From: Paludisphaera rhizosphaerae
Lineage (GTDB): Bacteria > Planctomycetota > Planctomycetia > Isosphaerales > Isosphaeraceae
Assembly: GCF_011065895.1 (NCBI RefSeq)
Contig: NZ_JAALCR010000026.1
Coordinates: 1-64,000 of the forward strand
Length of the DNA: 64,000 nucleotides
Direction of reading: 5' to 3'
Part shown: positions 26,648 through 34,675 of the stretch, piece after piece
Numbering within the stretch: the stretch's first letter is position 1
Layout of the letters: every line of letters begins with the position of its first letter
The notes under the pieces: generated by a model
Database searches by the model: none
What the model was told of the DNA's origin: nothing
Seen by the model: only the letters and a program-made list of their open reading frames with translations
Made by a program: the position numbers and the translations under genes

Positions 26648-26896
26648 ATGATCGCTCAAGACCTGGAGCGAGGGCGGCCGGATCTTGCGGCCGCGTCACG
26701 ATCGATCCAAGCTTCGACTTCGAATGACGCTCGGGGCTTTCACGTCGGCGTCCGCTGCGTGCACGTCGGCCTGGCGATCCTCCTGCTCCCCGCGCTCGCG
26801 ACGGTGCTCGTCGTCGGCGGGCTTGGGGCCGGGGCGATCAAAATGGCTGCGGTCGTGAGCCGCGTCGTGCATAAGGAGCGGTCTTCGACGCTCTGA
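26648..26896 (+). CDS. small single-pass membrane protein, uncharacterised
   Basis: An 82-residue frame starting ATG at 26648 with AAGGGAG (26633-26639) 8 bases upstream. Residues about 43-67 are strongly hydrophobic (V-G-L-A-I-L-L-L-P-A-L-A-T-V-L-V-V-G), preceded by a polar 40-residue tail and followed by a short basic end. The stop is 3 bases from the stop of the convergent epsI gene. No family recognised. Its position inside the exosortase locus, on the opposite strand, could mean a small accessory or regulatory membrane protein. It might also be a chance frame, though the ribosome site and clean helix argue for a real gene. Confidence 0.5.
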   Translation: MIAQDLERGRPDLAAASRSIQASTSNDARGFHVGVRCVHVGLAILLLPALATVLVVGGLGAGAIKMAAVVSRVVHKERSSTL

Positions 26897-26899
26897 ACG

Positions 26900-27676
26900 T
26901 TATCGAGCGGCGACCTCGGTCCCATTCCCGGTTCGCGCCTTTGAGTCGATCTCGGCGGCCAGCGCGCTGAGCAAGTCGTTGCACGCCTCGTCGGGGGGCT
27001 CGGAGGATTTGATCGTACGCTGAACCTGGACCTTGAACATCCCCGGGTTGTACCGGAAGAGTTTCCAACGCCCTCCCATGGAGGGATCCCAGGTTCCAGC
27101 GTTTCGGAACGAGTAGTAGACGTCATGGAAGACGTTCATTCCACCCTCGATGCGGCTGAACACTCCCGCACGGAAGGGAATGGGAGGGGCTGACTCGTTC
27201 GCGCCGGCGATCATCACAGTCCGAGGGACGGATACCGCCTTGCCCCCGGTGGCCGGGTAGCAGACCTCAGGCGTATGGCCCCAGACCAGCTCCGCGAGGC
27301 CGTAGAGCACCAGGACGGTGGCAGTCTCCCCCGTTCGCTGGTTTTCATAGTTGCGCACGATATGGTCGCTCGACCCGGCGATCCTTGCGATCTCGGGATC
27401 GAGAGTGGCTTCCGCCCCTTCGATCATCCGCCAATCCCCCAGAATCTTGGGGATGTCTTTCAGCGGAAACGGGGATTCCTTCTCCCGAGTCAGGATGGAG
27501 GCGAACTGGAATTCCCGCCAGTATCGTACCGCTCCAGAGACTCCGAGCAGCAAGCAGATCATCGCCAACCAGCGCACGTCGAGCTTCCAGGCGGAAGAAC
27601 GACTGGCGGTCTGGGGACGTCGGACCACTGACTCGGAGTGGCTCGCGGCCGGTTGATCGACCAGGGCGTTTTCCAT
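26900..27676 (-). CDS. epsI: EpsI-type exosortase-associated protein
   Basis: A 258-residue protein with one membrane segment (about 35-51) after a polar N-terminus, then an extracytoplasmic domain. The EpsI motif appears as W-G-H-T-P-E-V-C-Y-P-A-T-G (132-144), with the conserved His134 and Cys139 of the family H-x-P-x-x-C-x-P signature. A G-D-W-R segment near 80 is also typical. In other bacteria EpsI is adjacent or fused to exosortase and is needed for exopolysaccharide and protein sorting, with the exact reaction unknown. GAGGAG sits 5 bases before the ATG. It lies upstream of the kinase-exosortase block on the same strand but is separated by about 890 bases. Confidence 0.9.
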   Translation of the reverse strand: MENALVDQPAASHSESVVRRPQTASRSSAWKLDVRWLAMICLLLGVSGAVRYWREFQFASILTREKESPFPLKDIPKILGDWRMIEGAEATLDPEIARIAGSSDHIVRNYENQRTGETATVLVLYGLAELVWGHTPEVCYPATGGKAVSVPRTVMIAGANESAPPIPFRAGVFSRIEGGMNVFHDVYYSFRNAGTWDPSMGGRWKLFRYNPGMFKVQVQRTIKSSEPPDEACNDLLSALAAEIDSKARTGNGTEVAAR

Positions 27677-27991
27677 GAGCTCTCCTCGGTGCCTGGGAGG
27701 GGGCGGGCCAGTTGCGGGTGATGCCGTGGATGCGCTCCACCCATTATTATGACATCACGAAGACGACGCCTTCAAGACTGCGCCGACCCTGAAAACCACG
27801 AAAGTCTATATAAAAACCAAGTAGGTCCGGAATCGCCGTCCGTCCAGCGGCGGCCTGCTCGGCGCGAGGACCGCGCCGGCCGGCCTCGCCAGGATTGGAC
27901 GCTCGTGATAACCTGGGAATCGCCGGTATACAGGAGGGGGGGCGGGAGGCCCGCCGCCCGGCTCGCTCGAGAAACAGGGACGAGGACGAGC
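27677..27991. promoter_or_regulatory. divergent intergenic region epsI / carbamoyltransferase
   Basis: About 315 bases between divergent genes; must hold both promoters. The carbamoyltransferase frame stays open upstream to 27749, but the added 81 residues are Arg-rich and unrelated to the family. No operator recognised. Confidence 0.4.
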
Positions 27992-29848
27992 ATGACGGCG
28001 ATCCTGGGGGTTTCCGCGTTCTACCACGACAGCGCCGCCGCTCTGGTGGTGGACGGCCGGATCGCCGCCGCCGCCCAGGAGGAGCGGTTCACGCGCATCA
28101 AGCACGACGCCGCGTTTCCCACGAGGGCCGTCGCGTATTGTCTCGAGGCCGCCGGCCTGAGTCCGGCCGACGTCGATTACGTCGTCTTCTACGACAAGCC
28201 GCTCACGAAGTTCGAACGGCTTCTCGAGACCTATCTGGCCTACGCACCCGCCGGCTTCAAGAGCTTCCGTTTGGCCATCCCGCTCTGGCTGAAGGACAAG
28301 CTTCACATGCGGCGGATGATCCGGGAGGCCCTGGGCCTCGGCTGTCGCGCCCGCTTGGTCTTCACCGACCACCACGAGAGCCACGCCGCCAGCGCCTTCT
28401 TTCCGAGCCCCTTCGACCGCGCCGCGATCCTCACCCTCGACGGCGTCGGCGAGTGGAGCACGACGACCGTGGGCGTCGGCGAGGGCTCGCGGATCGATCT
28501 GCTCGAGCACATCGCCTTTCCGCACTCGCTGGGCCTGCTGTACTCGGCGTTCACCTACTACTGCGGGTTCAAGGTCAACAGCGGCGAATACAAGCTGATG
28601 GGCCTGGCCCCTTATGGTCGGCCCATCTATAAGGATGCGATCCTCGATCGCCTGATGGACCTCAAGCCCGACGGCAGCTTTCGGCTGGACATGGATTACT
28701 TCCAGTACTGCCAGGGGCTGACCATGACCAACGCCCGGTTCGATGAGCTGTTCGGCGGCCCGCCGCGGTCGCCGGAGTCGAACCTCGAACAGCGGCACAT
28801 GGACCTGGCGGCGAGCATCCAGTGGGTGACGGAGGAGGTCGTCCTCCGGATCGGCCGCGAGGCGCACCGGAAGACGGGGGCGAACAACCTCGTGATGGCG
28901 GGCGGCGTGGCCCTCAACTGCGTGGCCAACGGTCGGCTCCTCCGCGAAGGGCCTTTCGACGACATCTGGATCCAGCCCGCGGCCGGCGACGCCGGTGGGG
29001 CGCTCGGTGGGGCGCTCTTCGTCTGGCATCAACTACTGGAGAAGCCTCGTGAGCCCCACGGCCGCGACTCCCAGCAGGGGAGTTTCCTGGGCCCTCGGTT
29101 CACGAACGAGGAGATCGGCCGGTTCCTGGCGGGGCAGGGGGTGGACGCGGCTCCCTGTGAAACCGAGGCCGAGCTTTGCGAGCAGGTCGCCGGTCACCTC
29201 GCCGACGACAAGATCGTCGGCTGGTTTCACGGCCGGATGGAGTTCGGCCCGCGCTCGCTGGGCGCCCGCAGCATCATCGGCGATCCCCGATCGCCCGCCA
29301 TGCAGGCGACGATGAACCTCAAGATCAAGTTCCGCGAGAGCTTCCGCCCCTTCGCACCGGCCGTCCTCCGCGAGCGCGCCTCCGACTGGTTCGAGATCGA
29401 CCCGGAGCACGAGAGCCCCTACATGCTCCTCGTCGCCCCGGTGCGTGAGGATCGCCGCACGCCGATCGACGCCGAGGCTCTCAGGACGATGCAGGACGAT
29501 CCCGACCTCCGACGGCGGGTCAACGTGGTCCGCTCCGAGGTGCCGGCGATTACGCACGTCGACTACAGCGCGCGGCTTCAGACCGTCGACGAGGAACGCA
29601 ACCCTCAGTTCCACAGGCTCATCGAGGCTTTCGAGCGGCTCACCGGCTGCCCGATTCTGGTCAACACCAGCTTCAACGTTCGCGGCGAGCCCATCGTCTG
29701 CACGCCCGAGGACGCCTACCGCTGCTTCCTGGCCACCGACATGGACGTCCTCGTCCTGGAGGACTACGTGATCGTCAAGGACGACGCCGCGCGGAAGGCC
29801 GGCGCGAGCGTCCGCGAACGGTATCTCTCCCAGTTTCAGCTCGACTGA
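27992..29848 (+). CDS. carbamoyltransferase (NodU/CmcH/SxtI family)
   Basis: A 618-residue O- or N-carbamoyltransferase using carbamoyl phosphate and ATP. The N-terminal TsaD/Kae1-like ATP domain begins I-L-G-V-S-A-F-Y-H-D-S-A-A-A and has the metal-binding H-H-E-S-H motif near 125-130, D-G-V-G-E-W near 148 and G-G-V-A-L-N-C-V-A-N-G near 305. The C-terminal YrdC-like half has the G-R-M-E-F-G-P-R-S-L-G block near 413-423 and N-T-S-F-N-V-R-G-E-P near 560. The ATG at 27992 begins exactly at the family start. Followed by an SxtJ-like and a DUF5989-like gene, a trio known from saxitoxin-type and many polysaccharide loci. Likely decorates the polymer or a lipid precursor. Confidence 0.93.
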   Translation: MTAILGVSAFYHDSAAALVVDGRIAAAAQEERFTRIKHDAAFPTRAVAYCLEAAGLSPADVDYVVFYDKPLTKFERLLETYLAYAPAGFKSFRLAIPLWLKDKLHMRRMIREALGLGCRARLVFTDHHESHAASAFFPSPFDRAAILTLDGVGEWSTTTVGVGEGSRIDLLEHIAFPHSLGLLYSAFTYYCGFKVNSGEYKLMGLAPYGRPIYKDAILDRLMDLKPDGSFRLDMDYFQYCQGLTMTNARFDELFGGPPRSPESNLEQRHMDLAASIQWVTEEVVLRIGREAHRKTGANNLVMAGGVALNCVANGRLLREGPFDDIWIQPAAGDAGGALGGALFVWHQLLEKPREPHGRDSQQGSFLGPRFTNEEIGRFLAGQGVDAAPCETEAELCEQVAGHLADDKIVGWFHGRMEFGPRSLGARSIIGDPRSPAMQATMNLKIKFRESFRPFAPAVLRERASDWFEIDPEHESPYMLLVAPVREDRRTPIDAEALRTMQDDPDLRRRVNVVRSEVPAITHVDYSARLQTVDEERNPQFHRLIEAFERLTGCPILVNTSFNVRGEPIVCTPEDAYRCFLATDMDVLVLEDYVIVKDDAARKAGASVRERYLSQFQLD

Positions 29849-29866
29849 CGAGACGAGGACGCCCGC

Positions 29867-30283
29867 ATGCAGTGGTCCGACATCAAGTTCGACCCGACGC
29901 TGAAGACGCTCCGGCAGTTCGCCGCGATCGGTTTCGTCTTCTTCGGGGGGCTCGCCCTGCACCAGGGGCTTTACCGAGGCCGCACGACGGTCGCCATGGT
30001 CCTGGGCGGGGTCGCCCTGGTCATGGGCCTGCTGGGACTGGTCGCCCCGGCTCTGCTGAGGCCGATCTACGTCGCCTGGATGGTTCTAGCCTTCCCGATC
30101 GGCTGGACGGTCTCGCTGTTGACCCTGGCTGTCATGTATTACGGGCTGTTCACGCCGCTGGCCCTGCTGTTCCGGCTAATCGGCCGCGACCCGCTCGACC
30201 GTCGATTCGAGCCGGCCGCCGAAACGTACTGGACTCCCAAGACGACCCCCACGGATCCCCGCCGCTACTTCAAGCAGTTCTGA
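29867..30283 (+). CDS. SxtJ-like membrane protein
   Basis: A 138-residue protein with three hydrophobic segments (about 23-40, 44-64 and 70-100) and a soluble C-terminal tail containing D-R-R-F-E-P-A-A-E-T-Y-W. This size, topology and position right after a carbamoyltransferase match the SxtJ family named from the saxitoxin cluster, whose biochemical role is unknown. It starts 18 bases after the carbamoyltransferase stop. It probably recruits the carbamoyltransferase to the membrane or to its lipid-bound substrate, which is inference from the constant gene pairing. Confidence 0.8.
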   Translation: MQWSDIKFDPTLKTLRQFAAIGFVFFGGLALHQGLYRGRTTVAMVLGGVALVMGLLGLVAPALLRPIYVAWMVLAFPIGWTVSLLTLAVMYYGLFTPLALLFRLIGRDPLDRRFEPAAETYWTPKTTPTDPRRYFKQF

Positions 30284-30291
30284 GGCCGACC

Positions 30292-30495
30292 ATGTCCGAA
30301 GCCCCGCGCCGAACCGAATTTGAGAAGGCCGCCGCCGAAGGCGAGGGCGAAAGCCTCGTCGCCGAGTTCCTGGCCTTCCTTGGAGAGAACAAGAAGTGGT
30401 GGCTGATGCCGATCGTGGTCGTGATGCTCTTGCTGGGCGTCCTGATCTGGCTCTCCAGCACGGCCGCCGCCCCGTTCATCTACACTCTCTTCTGA
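30292..30495 (+). CDS. DUF5989-like small membrane protein
   Basis: A 67-residue protein. About 30 acidic/Ala-rich residues are followed by E-N-K-K-W-W-L-M-P, one helix (about 39-56) and the conserved end A-P-F-I-Y-T-L-F. The K-K-W-W-L-P and A-P-F-I-Y-T-L-F ends are how I recognise the DUF5989 family, a short protein repeatedly found behind carbamoyltransferase and SxtJ-like genes. It begins 8 bases after the SxtJ-like stop and ends 4 bases before the next gene, so it is in the same operon. Function unknown; a small membrane anchor or subunit is likely. Confidence 0.8.
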   Translation: MSEAPRRTEFEKAAAEGEGESLVAEFLAFLGENKKWWLMPIVVVMLLLGVLIWLSSTAAAPFIYTLF

Positions 30496-30499
30496 GCCG

Positions 30500-31057
30500 A
30501 TGCCCAGCGAACGCGAGAAGATGCTGGCCGGGGAGTTGTACGACCCGGCCGACCCCGAGCTGGTCGCGGCGCGCGAGCGAGCCCGCGACCTTTGCTGGGC
30601 CCTCAACGCCACGCGAGACGCCGACGCCGACGAGCGTCGGCGAATCCTCCGCGAGTTGTTCGGGGCCGGTGGGGATACCGTTGGGATGCAGCCGCCGTTC
30701 TTCTGCGACTACGGTTCGAACATCCGTATGGGAGAGCGGGTCTTCTTCAACTTCAACTGTGTCGTGCTGGACGTCGCCGAGGTCCGCATCGGCTCGTACA
30801 CGATGTTCGGCCCCTCGGTCCAGATCTACACGGCGATGCACCCGATGGACGCCGCCGCTCGTCGCCTGCGCGAGTACGCTCGCCCGGTGTCGATCGGCGA
30901 GGACGTCTGGGTCGGCGGCGCGGCGGTGATCTGCCCGGGGGTGACGATCGGCTCGCGGTCGGTGATCGGCGCCGGCAGCGTCGTCACCCGCGACGTCCCC
31001 GAGGGCGTCTTCGCCGCGGGCAATCCCTGCCGCGTCATCCGGCCGATCGAGGGCTGA
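30500..31057 (+). CDS. maltose/galactoside O-acetyltransferase family enzyme
   Basis: A 185-residue left-handed beta-helix acetyltransferase of the Maa/LacA/NodL family. The N-terminal helical region begins S-E-R-E-K-M-L-A-G-E-L-Y (the Maa domain). The helix region has F-F-C-D-Y-G-S-N-I, catalytic His114 in Y-T-A-M-H-P-M-D and repeats I-G-E-D-V-W-V-G-G, V-I-C-P-G-V-T-I-G and V-I-G-A-G-S-V-V-T-R-D. It starts 4 bases after the DUF5989-like stop. In this operon it more likely acetylates a sugar of the exported polymer than free maltose. Confidence 0.9.
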   Translation: MPSEREKMLAGELYDPADPELVAARERARDLCWALNATRDADADERRRILRELFGAGGDTVGMQPPFFCDYGSNIRMGERVFFNFNCVVLDVAEVRIGSYTMFGPSVQIYTAMHPMDAAARRLREYARPVSIGEDVWVGGAAVICPGVTIGSRSVIGAGSVVTRDVPEGVFAAGNPCRVIRPIEG

Positions 31058-31645
31058 TCAGTCCTCGACGGCTGCGGCCAGGTCGCGGAGCGTTTCCATC
31101 GTCCGCCAGTTCCGCATGGTCATCGGGACGCCGGCCGCTTTCTCCATCCCCTCGGCGAACTTCGAGCGGCCGAGGCCGTCGGGGGCGTGGAGATACACGA
31201 CGTCGCCTCGGATCTCGAACGCCTCGCGTCCTTTGGCCTTGGCCAGCAGCGCCGCCATACGCTCCGCGTCCGGGGTGCCGAGGCAAATGCCGACGTGGAC
31301 CGTTTTCGGGTCTTCCGCGGCGGGCTCCGAGTAAGGATTGCCCGCCACGATCTCGGACCACCGAGTCGCATCGACGAGCATGACCCGCGACGAGAACCCG
31401 AAATCGCGGGCGAACTCCACGGCGCAGGCCTTGGCGACCTCTTCGATCGGCCCGTCGGCCGCGAAGACGACGTTGCCGCTCTGGATGTAGGTCTTCACGC
31501 CGCGGTGTCCAAGCCGCTCGTGCATGGAGCGCAGGGACTCCATCTTCACGGCGTTATTGCCGCCGACGTTGATACCCCGATACAGCGCGACGAGGACGGT
31601 CCGAGAGTTCGGGCCGTCCTCGCCGGTGCGGCTGATCTGGGTCAC
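31058..31645 (-). CDS. DUF1697 domain protein
   Basis: A 195-residue cytosolic protein. It is recognised by the conserved start [16 protein letters not shown] and the Y-I-Q-S-G-N-V-V-F block of the DUF1697 family. No catalytic residue assignment is known for the family. It overlaps the gpmA stop by 4 bases and is therefore translated with it, though a functional link is not obvious. Its stop abuts the stop of the convergent acetyltransferase gene. Confidence 0.88.
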   Translation of the reverse strand: MTQISRTGEDGPNSRTVLVALYRGINVGGNNAVKMESLRSMHERLGHRGVKTYIQSGNVVFAADGPIEEVAKACAVEFARDFGFSSRVMLVDATRWSEIVAGNPYSEPAAEDPKTVHVGICLGTPDAERMAALLAKAKGREAFEIRGDVVYLHAPDGLGRSKFAEGMEKAAGVPMTMRNWRTMETLRDLAAAVED

Positions 31646-32388
31646 TTCGCCTTGCCCTGGGCGGCGACCGCGGCGGCCTTCTTGGCGATCTCGTCCTGGT
31701 CGCCCAGGTAGTAGTTCTTGATCGGCTTGAGGTCGTCGGTCAGCTCATAAACGAGCGGGATGCCCGTCGGGATGTTGAGGCCGACGATGTCGTCGTCGGA
31801 GATCCCGTCGAGGTACTTCACCAGCGCCCGGAGGCTGTTGCCGTGGGCGGCGATGATGACCCGCTTCCCGGACTTGATGGCCGGGGCGATCGTCTCGTTC
31901 CAGTAGGGGAGGACCCGTGCGACCGTGTCCTTGAGGCACTCGGTCTTGGGGAGCTCAGCCTTGGTCAGTCCGGCGTAACGGGGGTCGGTGCCGGGATAGC
32001 GGGGGTCGGACTCCTCCAGGGCCGGCGGAGGCGTGTCGTAGCTGCGGCGCCATACGAGGACCTGCTCATCGCCGTACTTGGCGGCCGTCTGGGCCTTGTT
32101 CAGCCCCTGGAGCGCCCCGTAGTGCCGCTCGTTGAGCCGCCACGTCTTGAAGACCGGGAGCCACATCTGGTCCAGCTCGTCGAGCGTGTACCAGAGGGTG
32201 CGGATCGCCCGCTTGAGGACCGACGTGTAGGCCACGTCGAACGCGAACCCCTCCGCCTTGAGCACCTCGCCGGCCTTCTTGGCCTCGACCTTCCCCTGAT
32301 CCGACAGGTCGACGTCGTACCAGCCGGTGAACAGGTTCTCTTTGTTCCAGATGCTTTCGCCGTGGCGCAACAGGACGATCTTGGGCAT
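31642..32388 (-). CDS. gpmA: 2,3-bisphosphoglycerate-dependent phosphoglycerate mutase
   Basis: Interconverts 3- and 2-phosphoglycerate in glycolysis. The 248 residues match the dimeric dPGM. The phosphohistidine motif L-R-H-G-E-S-I-W-N (7-15), [23 protein letters not shown] near 90-101 and the second His in A-A-H-G-N-S-L-R-A near 183 are all present. The C-terminal Lys/Ala tail is slightly longer than usual. AGGAGA lies 5 bases before the ATG. Just beyond is an imperfect inverted repeat (32404-32445) that may affect its expression. Confidence 0.96.
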   Translation of the reverse strand: MPKIVLLRHGESIWNKENLFTGWYDVDLSDQGKVEAKKAGEVLKAEGFAFDVAYTSVLKRAIRTLWYTLDELDQMWLPVFKTWRLNERHYGALQGLNKAQTAAKYGDEQVLVWRRSYDTPPPALEESDPRYPGTDPRYAGLTKAELPKTECLKDTVARVLPYWNETIAPAIKSGKRVIIAAHGNSLRALVKYLDGISDDDIVGLNIPTGIPLVYELTDDLKPIKNYYLGDQDEIAKKAAAVAAQGKAK

Positions 32389-32403
32389 CGCTTCTCCTCA
32401 ATT

Positions 32404-32445
32404 GGGACAATCGGCGGCGGAGGCCGCTCACCGCCCTATTGTCCC
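32404..32445. repeat. imperfect inverted repeat upstream of gpmA
   Basis: Arms GGGACAAT (32404-32411) and ATTGTCCC (32438-32445) pair perfectly, and inside them GGCGG (32413-32417) pairs with CCGCC (32431-32435). It starts about 16 bases upstream of the gpmA ATG, so it is either an operator for a dimeric regulator or a hairpin in the gpmA leader. Confidence 0.55.
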
Positions 32446-33190
32446 CGTCACCCGGACCCTGGTCAACGCGACCGCCCGTCGCATCGGATTGAGGCTCACC
32501 CTCGACGGATATCAACTCCCCTTCGATGGCTTCGCTTTGGGTTCGATCGGCTTGAGCAGCCTCCCGGAATCAGGTCGCAATGACTTGTAAGCAAACGTGT
32601 TGCGCTGTTGGGTCAGTCGCTTCGTTCGGCGAGAAACCGGAGGACTCGCTCCCGCCTCATCCTGAGAAAACCTCCGGTCGGGCGGCTCTTCCAGGCAAGC
32701 CTGTGGAGACGGCCGCGGAGCCGCCTGCGCCTGGGCTCGGCGATTCTCACAATCCAACCGAGATGTCAAAGATCCCGCACGCAGCGGTTCTCTCTATGGG
32801 GGAATGTACTCTCCAAACCTCATCGACAGCTGGAGTCCCGGCGTAATCAATACGATCGATCCAGACTTTCATTCAGCAACATAATTTCGATTATCGGACC
32901 CACTGGTAGCTTGGGATGTCGACCTAGATTAAGACCACCTTCGGACTGCCCATCCAGCAGTCCGCGTTCTGGTTGTCGCTCCAGAAGGCTGTCGGCGTTT
33001 GTAGGAGATAATGGGCGTTCTGCCCGGTAATCGGCACGAGGGCAAGGGGAAGATAAAGGGGTTTATCCTGCACAAAGCCTCCCGGCAATCTGCTCGGCCT
33101 GCTGACGTCCGCGTGGCGTCCTTGGGAGAGCTTCGCTTGAGCCCCCCCGCTCATCTATCCAAGTTCTGCTCGATGAGATGAAATGGCCCC
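32446..33190. other. 745-base gap without a supported gene
   Basis: Lower G+C than its neighbours. Several short open frames cross it, including 32512-32769 and 32924-33154 on the minus strand, but none has a ribosome site or a recognisable product. The stretch could hold decayed coding sequence. It must contain the promoter of the cation transporter. Confidence 0.45.
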
Positions 33191-34105
33191 ATGAGCACTT
33201 CACCCAACACCGTCCCCTCTCGGAACGAAAGTCTCGCCTCGCCGGCCGAACGCGGCATGAAGGCCGCTTTGACGGGCCTCGGGGTCAACGCCGCGATGGT
33301 CACAGTCAAACTCCTGGCCGGAATCCTCGGCCACTCGTACGCCCTTGTGGCTGACGCCGTGGAATCGTCGACCGACATCTTTTCCTCGCTCATCGTTTGG
33401 GCTGGTCTGCGGGTCACCACGCGACCCGCAGACGAGGATTACCCCTACGGATATGGGAAGGCTGAGACACTCGCCGCCGCCATCGTTTCGCTCATGCTTC
33501 TCGGTGCAGCCCTCGGCATCGCCGTCGCCGCCGTTAGGGAGATACGGACGCCGCACCACATGCCCGCCCCGTTCACGCTCGCCGTCATTGCCGTCGTCGT
33601 CGTGGTGAAAGAGGTGCTTTCGCGAAGAGTGCTGCGGGTCGGCGAGGAGACCGGAAGCACGGCGGTCAAGGCCGACGCCTGGCATCACCGCAGCGACGCC
33701 CTGACCTCAGCCGCTGCGTTCATCGGAATCTCCGTCGCCCTCTGGGGTGGTCCAGGCTGGGAGTCGGCCGACGATTGGGCGGCCCTGGTCGCCTCCGGCA
33801 TCATCGCCATCAACGGCTTCCTGCTGCTTCGTCCCGCTATCCGCGACCTTATGGACCGGATGCCTGAGGATTTCCCCACGGAGCGAATCGCGGAAGCGGC
33901 CCGAGGCGTCGAAGGGGTCCGGTCCATCGAGAAACTACGAGTCCGAAGGCTCGGCACCGAATTCTTCGTCGACCTCCACGTCCAGGCGGACCGCATGATT
34001 CCCCTCTGGGAGGCTCATGTGATGAGCGGCAAGGTCAAAGGAGCCATCCGCTCGGCCGTCCCCAACGTGGCCGGAGTCCTCGTGCATATGGAACCGTTCG
34101 ATTGA
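33191..34105 (+). CDS. cation diffusion facilitator transporter
   Basis: A 304-residue inner-membrane divalent metal/proton antiporter. Six hydrophobic segments (about 25-215) are followed by a cytoplasmic ferredoxin-like dimer domain (about 225-304). The transport site uses Glu58 and Asp62 in A-D-A-V-E-S-S-T-D (TM2) and His165 and Asp169 in D-A-W-H-H-R-S-D-A (TM5). Having Glu where zinc transporters have His and FieF has Asp is a variant that may shift metal choice. The P-Y-G-Y-G-K-A-E motif after TM2 is typical. The start is ATG. It precedes the small membrane gene by 15 bases, suggesting an operon. Metal cannot be assigned. Confidence 0.93.
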   Translation: MSTSPNTVPSRNESLASPAERGMKAALTGLGVNAAMVTVKLLAGILGHSYALVADAVESSTDIFSSLIVWAGLRVTTRPADEDYPYGYGKAETLAAAIVSLMLLGAALGIAVAAVREIRTPHHMPAPFTLAVIAVVVVVKEVLSRRVLRVGEETGSTAVKADAWHHRSDALTSAAAFIGISVALWGGPGWESADDWAALVASGIIAINGFLLLRPAIRDLMDRMPEDFPTERIAEAARGVEGVRSIEKLRVRRLGTEFFVDLHVQADRMIPLWEAHVMSGKVKGAIRSAVPNVAGVLVHMEPFD

Positions 34106-34120
34106 CCGTAGGAGGTCGAA

Positions 34121-34618
34121 GTGACTCGTTACCGAATCTCGCTCGGCTGGCTCATGCTCGCTATCGCCCTAATCGGGTTTCATCTCGCGGTCGTCTGTTC
34201 CTCTTCTCCGCCTCTTGGTCTGGGCAACCTAGAAGTCGGCCTGTTGCCGAGCGTCACCGTTCTGGCCATCTCACTTATGTCTGTGTCGACGAACGGGCGA
34301 CGCGGGGAACAAGGCCGGACCTTCGTCAGGGGCTTCGCGGCGTCTCTTGCGGTCACGGTCTGCATCTATCTTGTCTGCTGCCTGACGACCCCTGAACTCG
34401 TGAGGCGGTCCGTCGTGTACTACATCAACGAGATTGAGCCGAGCCTTTATGACGCCGACCTGGGCGAGGTCTATCGGTTGAGCCTGGAAGTCCAAGGATT
34501 GGTCCTCGGTTCGCCGCAACTGCTCGTTGCACTGGCCGGGGGGACGGTGGCGATGGGCATCGCGAGAGCGAGACGGAATGCGGCCGTTGCGACGGACCGG
34601 CGACTGGCCCCACGGTGA
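34121..34618 (+). CDS. small multi-pass membrane protein, uncharacterised
   Basis: A 165-residue protein started by GTG with AGGAGG (34110-34115) 5 bases upstream. It begins R-Y-R-I-S-L-G-W-L-M-L-A-I-A, a start common to many small planctomycete membrane proteins. Hydrophobic segments lie near 8-26, 41-54, 72-88 and 128-148. It ends with an Arg-rich tail. No domain recognised. It follows the CDF transporter closely and may be co-transcribed; a function in metal handling would be a guess. Confidence 0.75.
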   Translation: MTRYRISLGWLMLAIALIGFHLAVVCSSSPPLGLGNLEVGLLPSVTVLAISLMSVSTNGRRGEQGRTFVRGFAASLAVTVCIYLVCCLTTPELVRRSVVYYINEIEPSLYDADLGEVYRLSLEVQGLVLGSPQLLVALAGGTVAMGIARARRNAAVATDRRLAPR

Positions 34619-34675
34619 AATGGGCCGACCGAATAAGGCCACTTATCAGACGATTCCTCTGACGTCACCGATCGT

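Noticed and set aside
32924-33154. 76-residue minus-strand frame in the gap before the cation transporter
   Set aside because: Looks less random than its neighbours but has no ribosome site or known family; kept only as a hint of decayed sequence.
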